From Dyadobacter fermentans (GTDB lineage Bacteria; Bacteroidota; Bacteroidia; Cytophagales; Spirosomataceae): a DNA stretch of 64,000 nt. The stretch spans positions 310,001-374,000 of the forward strand of contig NZ_JAHXBN010000013.1 of NCBI RefSeq assembly GCF_019924045.1, written 5' to 3'. Made by a program: the position numbers and the translations under genes. Positions 36,437 to 46,051 of the stretch are shown one piece after another (position 1 is the stretch's first letter; each line of letters begins with the position of its first letter). Under the pieces are notes generated by a model. It had not been told where the DNA came from, ran no database searches, and saw nothing but the letters and a program-made list of their open reading frames with translations.

Positions 36437-38068
36437 ATGCTTAAAAAACGAATCAGCTGGCTTCTGCTGGCCGTTACACTTACTGCGGCTACGGCTGCGG
36501 AGACTGTTATTGCCCAAAAGAAACCCAATGTGATCGTGATCCTGGCCGACGACCTGGGCTATGCGGATCTGGGTTGTTACGGCAGCGAAATCCCGACGCC
36601 TAACCTCGACGAACTCGCCCGGAATGGGGTAAGGCTGACCAATTTTTACAATACCGCCCGCTGCTGTCCCACGCGCGCGGCCCTCCTAACGGGTGTATAC
36701 AGCCATCAGGCGGGTATCGGTCATATGATGGACGACAAGGGTGCCGACCATCCTGCTTACCGTGGGCAACTGAACCATAACAGCGTGACCATCGCCGAAG
36801 TCATGAAAAGTGCCGGATATTTTACAGCAATGACCGGCAAATGGCACGTCGGGCACCAGCATGGCGTGTATCCTTCGAACCGCGGCTTCGACCGCTCACT
36901 GCTCGCACCTGCGGGCGGTTTTTATTATGCTAATGGCAACAATGCGAAGTTATTCCTGAACGGGCAGGAAATCCCCAACGACTCGGACAAACTGCCGAAA
37001 GACTGGTATTCGACCGACCTTTGGACAGATTACGGCCTGCGCTTCATCGACGAGGCGGCAGCTGAAAAAAAACCTTTTATGCTCTATCTCGCCCATAATG
37101 CGCCGCATTTTCCATTGCAGGCACCCGAAGCGGACATTGCCCGATTCCGCGGTAATTACCTGAAAGGCTGGGAAAAGCTACGTCAGGAGCGGTACGAGAA
37201 GCAAATCAAGCTCGGCTTGGTGGATCCTTCTTGGAAGCTGCCGCCCATTAACCCGAATGTGAAAAAATGGGACAGCCTGAGCGACGCGGAGAAGAAACGT
37301 TACGACGATATGATGGCGATCTACGCCGCGGTGATTTATCGGCTCGACAAAAGCATTGGTGACCTGGTAGCGGGGCTGAAAAAGCGAGGGGTGTTTGACA
37401 ACACCGTGATCCTTTTCGTGTCCGACAACGGCGGTAATGCCGAGCCCGGTATCGAAGGCCGCTACGAGGGCGATCAGCCCGGAAATGCCCAATCCACGGT
37501 GTTCCTCGGTCAGGGTTGGGCGGAAGCGGCTTGCACCCCGTTTTGGGCTTACAAGCACCATACACACGAAGGTGGTATTTCTTCGCCGGGCATTATCTCG
37601 TGGCCTGCGGGTATCCCTGCCGCGCGCAATGGCAAATTTGAACGTCAGCCGGCCCACATTATCGACATAATGGCGACCCTGGTGGATCTCGGCAATGCGA
37701 AATACCCTTCTGCTTATGCTGGCAATACGATCCAGCCGCTGGAAGGTGCCAGTCTGAAACCTGCGTTTACGGGCAAGCCTGTCAACCGAAAGAACCCGAT
37801 TTTCTGGGAACATGAAGGCAACCGCGCCATCCGCGACGGCAAATGGAAACTCGTGGCGGAAAAAACTGAGAAATGGCAATTGTATGACGTAGAAAAGGAC
37901 CGGACGGAATTACACGACCAGTTTGAGAACCAGCCCGAAATCGCTAAAAAGCTGGTGGCTAAATATGAAGAATGGTACAAACGCGTCGGCGCGGAGGACT
38001 ATGACAAGACCTTCAAATGGTTTTATGATTACGACAAAGCCAAGCAACAGGCGGGCAGCGGAAAGTAA
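36437..38068 (+). CDS. Arylsulfatase (5 of 10)
   Basis: 543-aa exported sulfatase. Signal peptide ends VIAQ. Metal site VILADDLGYADLG, formylglycine precursor C76 in CCPTRAALLTGVY (a second Cys follows directly), TGKWHVGHQH, and FVSDNGGNAE. The acidic insert and length fit S1_4-like arylsulfatases. Starts 26 bp after the preceding gene. Confidence 0.93.
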   Translation: MLKKRISWLLLAVTLTAATAAETVIAQKKPNVIVILADDLGYADLGCYGSEIPTPNLDELARNGVRLTNFYNTARCCPTRAALLTGVYSHQAGIGHMMDDKGADHPAYRGQLNHNSVTIAEVMKSAGYFTAMTGKWHVGHQHGVYPSNRGFDRSLLAPAGGFYYANGNNAKLFLNGQEIPNDSDKLPKDWYSTDLWTDYGLRFIDEAAAEKKPFMLYLAHNAPHFPLQAPEADIARFRGNYLKGWEKLRQERYEKQIKLGLVDPSWKLPPINPNVKKWDSLSDAEKKRYDDMMAIYAAVIYRLDKSIGDLVAGLKKRGVFDNTVILFVSDNGGNAEPGIEGRYEGDQPGNAQSTVFLGQGWAEAACTPFWAYKHHTHEGGISSPGIISWPAGIPAARNGKFERQPAHIIDIMATLVDLGNAKYPSAYAGNTIQPLEGASLKPAFTGKPVNRKNPIFWEHEGNRAIRDGKWKLVAEKTEKWQLYDVEKDRTELHDQFENQPEIAKKLVAKYEEWYKRVGAEDYDKTFKWFYDYDKAKQQAGSGK

Positions 38069-38082
38069 CATTTCACTATTCA

Positions 38083-38147
38083 TGACAATCTCTGACCATT
38101 CATGACCACACATGATTATTTCATGACAACATCTGACCATTTATGAC
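38083..38147 (+). repeat. 10-bp phased TGAC repeat before sulfatase 6
   Basis: TGAC (once TGAT) at 38083, 38093, 38103, 38113, 38124, 38134 and 38144; the last unit includes the start codon of the next gene (ATGACC). No GTCA arm here, unlike the other loci. Confidence 0.85.
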
Positions 38148-39507
38148 CAACAAAAGATACCTAACACTGCTGCTCACGCTCCTTGCATTCGTACCGGCCT
38201 GGGCGCAGAAGCAAACGCCCAACATCGTTCTCATCCTGGCCGACGACATGGGCAAAGAATGCATCGGTACCTATGGAAGTACCTATCAGACCCCGAACAT
38301 AGACCGGCTCGCCCGGGAGGGTTTGAAGTTCAATTACGGCTTTTCGCAACCGCTTTGCACGCCTTCGCGCGTGCAGATCATGACCGGGAAGTACAACTAC
38401 AAGAATTACTCCGAGTTCGGCTTCCTGAACCAGGACCAGAAGACTTTCGCGCACCTGGCGAAGGAAGCCGGTTATACCACCGCCATTGCCGGTAAATGGC
38501 AGCTAGGCGCGAACCAGAAATTGCCGAAACACTTTGGTTTTGACCAGTATTGTTTGTGGCAGCTCAGCAAGCCGAGGCGGGAGGGCGAGCGGTATGCCAA
38601 ACCGCTCATCGACCGAGATGGAGAGATATTGAAAACGGATGCCGATGATTATGGTCCGGATATTTTCACGGATTACATGCTCGATTTCATTGAAAAGAAC
38701 AAGGACCGTAAGTTTCTGGCCTATTTCCCGATGGCGCTTGTACACGATCCTTTCCTACCTACTCCCGAGAGCAAAAGCTGGAAATCGGACGTGGAAGGGC
38801 GTTTCAAAAAGGATACGGCCAATTTCAGGGATATGGTTTCTTACCTCGATAAAAATGTTGGCAGGATTGTACAGAAGCTAAAAGACCTCGGGCTGTACGA
38901 GAATACCATCATCATTTTCACCGGAGATAATGGCACCGGCCGGCCGATTGTGACACAATTGAAAGACGGCAGCAGGCTGCAAGGCGGCAAAGGGCTGACG
39001 ATCGATCGTGGTCATCACGTGCCGCTGATCGTGAATTGGGGGACCGGTCGCTACAAAACCCACGAAACGAACGATTTGGTCGATTTCACAGATATCCTTC
39101 CCACCATCGCACAGGCCGCGAATGTGAAAGTGCCGATCGGCTGGAATACCGATGGTACCAGCATTCTGCCTCAGATCAAAGGCGAAAAAGGGACGGCCCG
39201 GAAGTGGATTTTCTCGCATTACCAGCCGATCCATTCCGAAGGGGCCAACAGGCAATCGGCCCGTTTTTTCAGGGACCGCCATTACAAGCTCTATTCCGAC
39301 GGCCGTTTTTTTGATTTGCGGAAGGATATCGAAGAGAAAAACCCGATTGCGTTGGGTAAGGCGGGCACGGAAGGTGAAAAGATCAGAAAGGTGTTTCAGG
39401 CCGAAATGGACAAGCTGCCGGCCTGGAAGTTCGGTGACCCGGGCGTAGCGAAGGTGATACTGCCCGGCTTGGAGCCCGATCCGGCATTCGCGGATAAAGC
39501 AGATTGA
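38143..39507 (+). CDS. Sulfatase (6 of 10)
   Basis: 454-aa exported sulfatase. Signal peptide ends AWAQK. Metal site LILADDMGKECIG, C72 in CTPSRVQIMTGKY as formylglycine site, AGKWQLGA (Gln after KW as in sulfatase 3), and FTGDNGTG. Start ATG lies inside the phased TGAC repeat, so the 5' end of the coding region shares that repeat. Target unknown. Confidence 0.92.
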   Translation: MTNKRYLTLLLTLLAFVPAWAQKQTPNIVLILADDMGKECIGTYGSTYQTPNIDRLAREGLKFNYGFSQPLCTPSRVQIMTGKYNYKNYSEFGFLNQDQKTFAHLAKEAGYTTAIAGKWQLGANQKLPKHFGFDQYCLWQLSKPRREGERYAKPLIDRDGEILKTDADDYGPDIFTDYMLDFIEKNKDRKFLAYFPMALVHDPFLPTPESKSWKSDVEGRFKKDTANFRDMVSYLDKNVGRIVQKLKDLGLYENTIIIFTGDNGTGRPIVTQLKDGSRLQGGKGLTIDRGHHVPLIVNWGTGRYKTHETNDLVDFTDILPTIAQAANVKVPIGWNTDGTSILPQIKGEKGTARKWIFSHYQPIHSEGANRQSARFFRDRHYKLYSDGRFFDLRKDIEEKNPIALGKAGTEGEKIRKVFQAEMDKLPAWKFGDPGVAKVILPGLEPDPAFADKAD

Positions 39508-39545
39508 CGTAGGTGGGAGGCACCTTTAATGATCAAAGTAAAATA

Positions 39546-40952
39546 ATGAAAATGGTAAAGAACTATCAGGTCGCTATCGCGGCAATGCTGTTAATCAATT
39601 GGGCGATGACCATACCCGTATTCGCCCAAAACACAAAATACAACGTTCTCTTTATCGCGGTCGACGACATGAATGACTGGATCGGGCCGTTTGGCGGGTA
39701 TCCGGGTATCAAAACGCCGAATATCGACAAGCTGGCGAAGAAAGGCGTTGTTTTCAAAAGGGCCTACTGCTCCGCGCCTGCGTGCAATCCGTCGCGTGCG
39801 AGCCTGCTTACGGGTGTGAGGCCGTCGAGCTCGGGGGTATACCATAACAACCAGCCCTGGCGGCCGGTTTTGAAGGACGCAGTCACCATTCCGCAATATT
39901 TCACCGCCAACGGGTACGCAGTGAAAGGAGCGGGCAAGATTTTTCATAATGCATTCAACGACAATGCTTCGTGGCCTTCTTATTTTGATGTACCAAAATC
40001 TCCCGAACCGCCCCGTGCACCGGTTAATGGCTTCGCGCATTTCGATTGGAGCCCTGTGAATGTGCAGGATGAAGATATGGGTGATTATAAGGTGGTGAAT
40101 GAGGGAATTGGTTTTCTGAATGACAAACATGACAAGCCGTTCTTCCTGGCGGTTGGTTTTACGCGGCCGCATTTGCCGTGGTATGTCCCGCAAAAATATT
40201 TTGATCAATATCCATTGTCTTCTATCCAGCTTCCGAAAACCATTGCCAGCGATTTGCAGGACGTGCCGGATGCCGGTGTGAAAATCGCCAAGCCGAAGGG
40301 TGATCACAAGTTCATCGTCGAGCATAAGCAATGGGAGAAGGCGGTGCAGGGTTACCTGGCAAGCATTACGTTTGCCGACGGGCAGATCGGCCGCTTGCTG
40401 GATGCGTTGGAGAGAAGCGCGTATGCCAAAAATACGATCGTTGTTTTCTTTGGCGACCACGGCTGGCACCTGGGCGAAAAGGAGCATTGGCGGAAGTTTG
40501 CCTTGTGGGAAGAGGCTTCGCGCGTGCCGTTCATTGTTTATGCGCCGGGATTGTCGAAGGCTAATGGCGTTTCGGAGCGCACGGTGAATCTGATGGATAT
40601 CTACCCGACGCTCACGGAATTGTGTAAATTACCTGCAAGAAAAGGGGTAGAAGGCAACAGCATCGTGCCGCTCCTGAAAGATCCTGCGACGGTTTGGAAC
40701 CATCCCTCCGTCACCACGCACGGACTGGGCAATCACGCGGTGCGTTCTGAAAAATACCGATATATCCGCTACAACGACGGATCGGAGGAGCTTTACGACC
40801 ACGATGCCGACCCGCAGGAATGGAAGAACCTGGCTGCTGACGCGAAATATGCATCGGTGAAGGCCGAGTTGGCAAAGTCTTTGCCGAAAACCGATGCAAA
40901 GGACGCCCCGACAGTGAAGGAGGGTAAGAATAATTCAAACCACAATCCATGA
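39546..40952 (+). CDS. Iduronate-2-sulfatase-like sulfatase (7 of 10)
   Basis: 468-aa exported sulfatase; ATG at 39546 preferred to an upstream GTG. Signal peptide ends VFAQN. Opening block LFIAVDDMNDWIG and GYPGIKTPNIDKLA are typical of iduronate-2-sulfatase-like (S1_7) enzymes; formylglycine site C80 in CNPSRASLLTG; GAGKIFHN replaces the usual GKWH as in that subfamily; FFGDHGWHLGEKEHW supplies the metal site. Its stop overlaps the next start (ATGA). Confidence 0.92.
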   Translation: MKMVKNYQVAIAAMLLINWAMTIPVFAQNTKYNVLFIAVDDMNDWIGPFGGYPGIKTPNIDKLAKKGVVFKRAYCSAPACNPSRASLLTGVRPSSSGVYHNNQPWRPVLKDAVTIPQYFTANGYAVKGAGKIFHNAFNDNASWPSYFDVPKSPEPPRAPVNGFAHFDWSPVNVQDEDMGDYKVVNEGIGFLNDKHDKPFFLAVGFTRPHLPWYVPQKYFDQYPLSSIQLPKTIASDLQDVPDAGVKIAKPKGDHKFIVEHKQWEKAVQGYLASITFADGQIGRLLDALERSAYAKNTIVVFFGDHGWHLGEKEHWRKFALWEEASRVPFIVYAPGLSKANGVSERTVNLMDIYPTLTELCKLPARKGVEGNSIVPLLKDPATVWNHPSVTTHGLGNHAVRSEKYRYIRYNDGSEELYDHDADPQEWKNLAADAKYASVKAELAKSLPKTDAKDAPTVKEGKNNSNHNP

Positions 40953-42379
40953 TGAAAAAATATGCGTTGCTGGCGCTGGCGGCGCTTTCACTTACTCCTT
41001 TTGCTGCATCGGTAGCCGCGGATGGCGATGATAAGGCCAAGCCGAAGTACAACGTCCTGTTCATCGCCGTCGACGACCTGAATAACGATCTGGGGACGTA
41101 CGTGAACACATTCGTAAAATCCCCGAACATTGACCGGCTGGCTAAACGGGGCGTACGATTCGATAAGGCTTATACGCAGTTTCCGCTTTGCAGCCCCAGC
41201 CGTTCGTCGCTGCTCACCGGCCAGCGGCCGGATGTGACGAAGATCTACGAGTTACAGACGCATTTCCGCAAAAACCTGCCGGATATCGTCACCCTGCCGC
41301 AGCTTTTCAAAAACAACGACTATTATAGCGCGAGGGTAGGCAAAATATACCACTACGGTGTGCCGGGACAGATCGGTACCGACGGCCTGGATGACCCTGA
41401 TTCGTGGAACTACCGCGTGAATCCCAAAGGACGTGACAAAACCGAGGAGCCGTTGATCAAAAATCTCACGCCTGATCGCGGGCTGGGGAGCGCATTGGCA
41501 TGGCGCGCGACGGAGGGCACGGACGAGGAGCAGACCGACGGGATGATCGCTGGTGAGGCAATCAAGATCATGACCGAGAAAAAAAACGAGCCGTTTTTCC
41601 TTGCCGTGGGCTTTTTCAGGCCGCATACACCTTATGTAGCACCTCAAAAGTACTTCGATATGTACCCAGTAGACCAGGTACCGCTTCCCAAGGAGATCCC
41701 TAACGACCTCGACGACGTTCCCGAAGCTGCATTGTTTACCAAACCGCCGCATTGGGGCCTGGATGAGGCCAAGCGCCGCGAGGCATTGCGGGCCTATTAT
41801 GCTACGATCACATTCATGGATGCACAGGTGGGCAAGCTGATCGACGCCGTCGATCAACTGAAATTGGCTGATAAGACCATCATCGTGCTTTGGAGTGATC
41901 ACGGCTATAATGTGGGCCAGCACGGGCAATGGATGAAGCAAAGCCTTTTTGAAAACTCCGCGCGCGTACCGCTCATTATTTCGGTTCCGGGTGGTACCAA
42001 AGGAAAAGCTTCCGGCCGTACGGTGGAGCTGGTCGATATTTATCCGACGCTGGCCGAGCTGTGCGGACTCGATCCGAAGCAAAATTTGCAGGGTAAAAGC
42101 CTGACGCCGTTGTTGAAAAACCCGGCGGCTCCCTGGAACAAGCCGGCCTACACGCAGGTGCGGCGAGGCCAGATTTTCGGTCGCAGCGTACGCACAGAGC
42201 GTTTTCGCTACACCGAATGGGACGGCGGGAAAGCCGGTGCGGAATTGTATGATCACCAGAAGGATCCGGGAGAATTTACAAACCTGGCGAAGGATAAGAA
42301 TTTCGTGATTACGGTCAATGAGCTGGCCGTTTTACTGAAAAAGGGTTATCCCGAAGCGGAGCAGGAGGCAGGAAAATGA
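40949..42379 (+). CDS. Iduronate-2-sulfatase-like sulfatase (8 of 10)
   Basis: 476 aa, exported (signal ends ASVAAD). LFIAVDDLNNDLGTY start, C81 in CSPSRSSLLTGQRPD, RVGKIYHYG and LWSDHGYNVGQHGQW all follow the S1_7 pattern; it is the nearest relative of sulfatase 7 in the window. Couples translationally with the genes on both sides (ATGA overlaps at 40949 and 42376), so sulfatases 7-9 form a tight unit. Confidence 0.92.
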   Translation: MMKKYALLALAALSLTPFAASVAADGDDKAKPKYNVLFIAVDDLNNDLGTYVNTFVKSPNIDRLAKRGVRFDKAYTQFPLCSPSRSSLLTGQRPDVTKIYELQTHFRKNLPDIVTLPQLFKNNDYYSARVGKIYHYGVPGQIGTDGLDDPDSWNYRVNPKGRDKTEEPLIKNLTPDRGLGSALAWRATEGTDEEQTDGMIAGEAIKIMTEKKNEPFFLAVGFFRPHTPYVAPQKYFDMYPVDQVPLPKEIPNDLDDVPEAALFTKPPHWGLDEAKRREALRAYYATITFMDAQVGKLIDAVDQLKLADKTIIVLWSDHGYNVGQHGQWMKQSLFENSARVPLIISVPGGTKGKASGRTVELVDIYPTLAELCGLDPKQNLQGKSLTPLLKNPAAPWNKPAYTQVRRGQIFGRSVRTERFRYTEWDGGKAGAELYDHQKDPGEFTNLAKDKNFVITVNELAVLLKKGYPEAEQEAGK

Positions 42380-43842
42380 TTTCAAAATATCAGTATGCGA
42401 TCCGGTTGTCGATCGTTGGCACTGTGCTGGCGATGGCAACCGGATTTGCCTGGAAAGCCGACAGGCCACAGACGTCGCCTGGGCCTAATATCGTGATCGT
42501 GCTCGCCGATCAATGGAATGCGCAGTCGCTCGGGTACGCAGGCAATGCGGACGTCAAAACGCCGAATCTCGACAAACTGGCACAGCGAAGCGTGGTGTTT
42601 ACAACCGCGGTTTCGACGATGTCGGTGTGCAGCCCTGCGCGGGCGAGCCTGCTCACGGGCCAGTACCCGCTCACGCACGGCGTTTTTTACAACGACCGCC
42701 CCTTGCGCAACGAGGCGCTCACACTGGCCGAGATTTACAAGGAGGCAGGTTACGCGACCGGGTACATCGGGAAATGGCATATCAACGGGCAAGCCAGCTA
42801 TGAAAAGCAGTTCGCTGCCCGCAACCGCGCCGTCCCGCGTGATCGCCGTCAGGGTTTCGATTACTGGAAAGCCCGCGAAGTGACGCACGATTACAATAGC
42901 TCCTTCTACTTCGATGAAAATGATGTGCGGCATGACTGGCCGGGCTATGATGCATTTCCGCAAACCGATAGTGCTATCAGTTTCATCGACAGGAACAAGA
43001 ACAACCCGTTCCTGCTGGTGTTATCCTGGGGGCCGCCGCATGATCCTTACCAGACTGCGCCAGAGGCTTACCGCAAAATGTACGATCCGGCCAGGCTGAA
43101 ACTCCGCCCGAATGTACCGGATTCGCTGCAAGCCAGAGCCCGGAAGGACCTGGCAGGCTACTATGCCCATTGTACAGCGCTCGATAAATCGGCAGGCGAT
43201 CTTTTAAATGCATTGAAAAGGGCTGGTATTGAGGAGAACACGATCCTGGTTTTTACTTCTGACCATGGTGACATGCTTTATTCGCAAGGCAAAGTCAGGA
43301 AGCAGAAACCCTGGGACGAATCGGTGTTGGTGCCGCTGCTGGTACATTACCCTGCGGCGTTGGGAGTTGTGAAGCGGGAGCTCGCATTGCCTTTTTCTAA
43401 TGTTGATATATTGCCTACTTTGTTGGGAATCAGTGATATGAAAATTCCGGAAAGCGTAGAGGGGACCAACTATGCGGCTATCCTGGCCGGCCGGCAAAAA
43501 CCGACAGGTAGTGAAGCTGCGTTGATCCAGGTACCCGTGCCGTTTCATGAAAACAATTTCCTGAATGGCGGGAAGGAATACCGCGGTGTTCGCACGAAAC
43601 AATACACTTACGTGAGAGATTTAAAAGGTCCATGGCTTTTATATGATAATGCCAAAGATCCTTATCAATTGAAAAACCTCATAGGCACACCGGCGTACGC
43701 ACACGTACAGGCAAAACTCGAAAAAGCGCTCCGGGCGAAACTGGCCGACGCGAAGGACCAATTCCTGACTGCCGATGAATATATGCGGCAATGGAAGTAC
43801 AGGTACGACGGCAAGGATAGTCTCAGAGTGAGTGGTTTGTAA
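42376..43842 (+). CDS. Sulfatase (9 of 10)
   Basis: 488 aa with an N-terminal hydrophobic export segment (no clear AQ cleavage site, so it could be membrane-anchored). Metal site IVLADQWNAQSLG has Gln where most have a second Asp; formylglycine site C85 in CSPARASLLTGQYP; IGKWHIN; FTSDHGDMLYSQG. The ADQ and DHGD pattern resembles the choline-sulfatase/S1-related group. Overlaps the previous gene by 4 bp. Confidence 0.9.
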   Translation: MISKYQYAIRLSIVGTVLAMATGFAWKADRPQTSPGPNIVIVLADQWNAQSLGYAGNADVKTPNLDKLAQRSVVFTTAVSTMSVCSPARASLLTGQYPLTHGVFYNDRPLRNEALTLAEIYKEAGYATGYIGKWHINGQASYEKQFAARNRAVPRDRRQGFDYWKAREVTHDYNSSFYFDENDVRHDWPGYDAFPQTDSAISFIDRNKNNPFLLVLSWGPPHDPYQTAPEAYRKMYDPARLKLRPNVPDSLQARARKDLAGYYAHCTALDKSAGDLLNALKRAGIEENTILVFTSDHGDMLYSQGKVRKQKPWDESVLVPLLVHYPAALGVVKRELALPFSNVDILPTLLGISDMKIPESVEGTNYAAILAGRQKPTGSEAALIQVPVPFHENNFLNGGKEYRGVRTKQYTYVRDLKGPWLLYDNAKDPYQLKNLIGTPAYAHVQAKLEKALRAKLADAKDQFLTADEYMRQWKYRYDGKDSLRVSGL

Positions 43843-43843
43843 T

Positions 43844-45217
43844 ATGCAAAAGACCTTGATCATCATTGCGCTGGCGCTTGCCAGTACCTGTGCAGCGTTC
43901 GCACAGCAGGCCAAAAGGCCGAATATCATCTTTTTGCTCACCGACGACCACCGCTGGGACGCGCTTGGTGCAATGGGGAACAGAATCATCCAAACCCCGC
44001 ACCTCGATGCGCTGGCGAGACGGGGTGTCCTTTTCCGGAATGCCCATGTTACCACGGCGATATGCATGGTGAGCCGCGCCAGTTTGCTAAGCGGACAATA
44101 TATGTCCAGGCACGGGATTAATGATTTTGGCACCGATTTCAAACCGGAGGCCCTTGCCCAAACCTATCCGGCATTGTTGAAAAAAGCGGGTTATAAGGTA
44201 GGTTTTATTGGGAAATTCGGCATCGGGGTGAAGAACCAGCCCGACACGCTATTTGACTATTGGGCAGCCAAAAAGGAGGGGCAGCCACAATATGAGCTGA
44301 CCAATGAGAGCGGCCATACCATTCACCAGACCGACAGCGTGGGTAAGGATATTGCGCAATTTCTCGACCGTTTTGCGGGTAATGAGGCACCTTTTTGCCT
44401 TTCGGTAAGTTTCAAAGCGCCGCACGAATTAGACGGTAATCCGCCCCGATATCCTGTTCAGGAGCGTTTTAAGTCATTATATGAAAACGTAAAAATCCCC
44501 GACCCGCTCACCGCCGCGCCGCAATATTGGGATAGCCTGCCCGCATTCTTTCGCACCGACCAGAACATCGGCCGCGACAGATGGAAGCCGCTCCTTTCGA
44601 CCCCGGCGCTTCGTCAGCAAACTACCCGCGACTATTACCGCCTCATTACCGGCGTTGACGAAGTGGTGGGTAATATGGTAGCGCAACTCAAAAAACTGAA
44701 AATCGATCAGAACACGCTCATCATTTTCATGGGCGACAATGGTTTTTCACTTGGAGAGCACGGTTTGGAGGGGAAATGGTTTGGTTTTGAAGAATCCATC
44801 CGCGTACCTCTGATCATTTCCGGCGGGGCATTGCCCAAGAGTTTCCAAGGCAAATCATCACCCCAACTCGCATTGAATATCGACATTGCGCCTACCATTC
44901 TTTCTTTCGCAGGAATACCTGTGCCATCCGCAATCCAGGGTTACGATCTTCTCGCAGTCGAGCAAAAGAAGCTATCTGCCCGCAAGGACTTCTTCTATGA
45001 ACACACCTATCTGGGAAGCCCGCGTTTGCCAAAGGTGGAAGGCGTTGTGAGCGGTGATTTGAAATATATGCTTTACACCGAGCACGGGTATGAGGAACTC
45101 TATGATACTGTTAAAGATCCGCATGAGACGGTGAATCTGGCGAAGCGTGGTTCGGAGAAGGCGAGGCTGGAAAAGTTGCGGAAGCGGTATGAAGAGTTGA
45201 AGAAGAAAGTGAAATGA
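43844..45217 (+). CDS. Sulfatase with atypical CMVSR active-site motif (10 of 10)
   Basis: 457 aa; ATG at 43844 follows the previous stop by 1 bp (a GTG 12 bases earlier would overlap). Signal peptide ends AFAQQ. Metal site FLLTDDHRWDALG, FMGDNGFSLGEHG and a GKFGIG in place of GKWH. The predicted formylglycine residue C74 lies in CMVSRASLLSGQY, where Val occupies the position normally Pro (C-x-P/A-x-R). It may still be converted, as the Cys and Arg remain. Last gene of the run. Confidence 0.88.
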   Translation: MQKTLIIIALALASTCAAFAQQAKRPNIIFLLTDDHRWDALGAMGNRIIQTPHLDALARRGVLFRNAHVTTAICMVSRASLLSGQYMSRHGINDFGTDFKPEALAQTYPALLKKAGYKVGFIGKFGIGVKNQPDTLFDYWAAKKEGQPQYELTNESGHTIHQTDSVGKDIAQFLDRFAGNEAPFCLSVSFKAPHELDGNPPRYPVQERFKSLYENVKIPDPLTAAPQYWDSLPAFFRTDQNIGRDRWKPLLSTPALRQQTTRDYYRLITGVDEVVGNMVAQLKKLKIDQNTLIIFMGDNGFSLGEHGLEGKWFGFEESIRVPLIISGGALPKSFQGKSSPQLALNIDIAPTILSFAGIPVPSAIQGYDLLAVEQKKLSARKDFFYEHTYLGSPRLPKVEGVVSGDLKYMLYTEHGYEELYDTVKDPHETVNLAKRGSEKARLEKLRKRYEELKKKVK

Positions 45218-45268
45218 CAAGGGTGAAAATGACCTTCGTTACTCAGACGAGTGTGAAAAACATCAAAA

Positions 45269-45291
45269 AACGCCCTCATTTGGTGGGCGTT
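45269..45291 (-). terminator. Terminator between sulfatase run and minus-strand gene pair
   Basis: AACGCCC / GGGCGTT 7-bp stem, 9-nt loop. On the minus strand it is followed by TTTTTTG, a good intrinsic terminator for the converging pair; on the plus strand only TTTAA follows, so it may work weakly for the sulfatase run. Confidence 0.75.
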
Positions 45292-45653
45292 TAATCGACT
45301 GGATATAATTGAGGCAATTTTCGTTGAATGCCAACGTAACCTTCGTATGGGTAGTCTGCAAAGTCGTTGTACTTATGGTCATCGAGGTCTTCTATATTAT
45401 TAAATACCCTGACCCGGTTTATCATCCTTCGTTGTTCTGGCGTTACACGTTGCCACAGTAATTTTAGGATGATCTCCATACTTTCATACTCATGTACTTC
45501 CGAGAGTGATGGCGCACTGACACCGAGTACGTAGCTGTCTTTTGCCATTCCGTGAAAGGCGGGTGCCAGGCCGATTGCATCTATGATTAGGCCGTCTTTT
45601 TTTGCTTCCCGAAACACTTTTTGCAGTGTTTCTACCAATGCTGTTGCAACCAT
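45291..45653 (-). CDS. Uncharacterised partner of a HEPN-like protein
   Basis: 120-aa cytoplasmic protein with no motif that I can name. The N-terminus (VETLQKVFREAKKDGLIIDAIG) is helical; the centre has SLSEVHEYESMEIILKLLWQR. It overlaps the preceding HEPN-like gene by 22 bp, so the two are translated together. In similar pairs the partner of a HEPN protein is often a small nucleotidyltransferase, but I see no GS-x10-D-x-D motif here. Confidence 0.6.
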   Translation of the reverse strand: MVATALVETLQKVFREAKKDGLIIDAIGLAPAFHGMAKDSYVLGVSAPSLSEVHEYESMEIILKLLWQRVTPEQRRMINRVRVFNNIEDLDDHKYNDFADYPYEGYVGIQRKLPQLYPVD

Positions 45654-46051
45654 TGCATGACAATTTTTAGAGAAATAACAAATACTTCGACTTTTGTAGT
45701 CGAACAGCCTACTTCATATCTGCGTTGTTCCGACCATATCGCTATCCGGGTCCAGCTTACCTGAAAGACATAGTCCTCTATACAGGCGTTTTCCAAATCG
45801 TTCGTCAGCCCGGACAGAATTAACAGGTCGAGGAGGTCATGAATCATAAATGACTTGGCAATATGCCGCGGCACCACTTCTTTTTCAAATATTTCGATGT
45901 TCAGTCTTTTGCAAACCACGGCTTTGAGGGCTAATTCAATCGCATACCCACCGATGTAATACGCCGCGCCAGCATGACCGTTTGCAATGAGGCATTCCGC
46001 GTCGCGCAGCCGTTCGAGCGCTAGTGATTTCAATGTTGCAGCATTTGCCAA
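45632..46051 (-). CDS. HEPN-domain-like protein
   Basis: 139 aa; contains the hallmark helix pair of HEPN proteins, RLRDAECLIANGHAGAAYYI then GYAIELALKAVVCKRL, and a later histidine-bearing helix (FMIHDLLDLLILSG). No clear R-x4-6-H ribonuclease motif. No ATG fits; TTG at 46051 matches the usual start of this family and is used here. Upstream member of a two-gene unit; toxin-antitoxin or RNA-handling roles are possible but not shown. Confidence 0.65.
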   Translation of the reverse strand: MANAATLKSLALERLRDAECLIANGHAGAAYYIGGYAIELALKAVVCKRLNIEIFEKEVVPRHIAKSFMIHDLLDLLILSGLTNDLENACIEDYVFQVSWTRIAIWSEQRRYEVGCSTTKVEVFVISLKIVMQWLQQHW

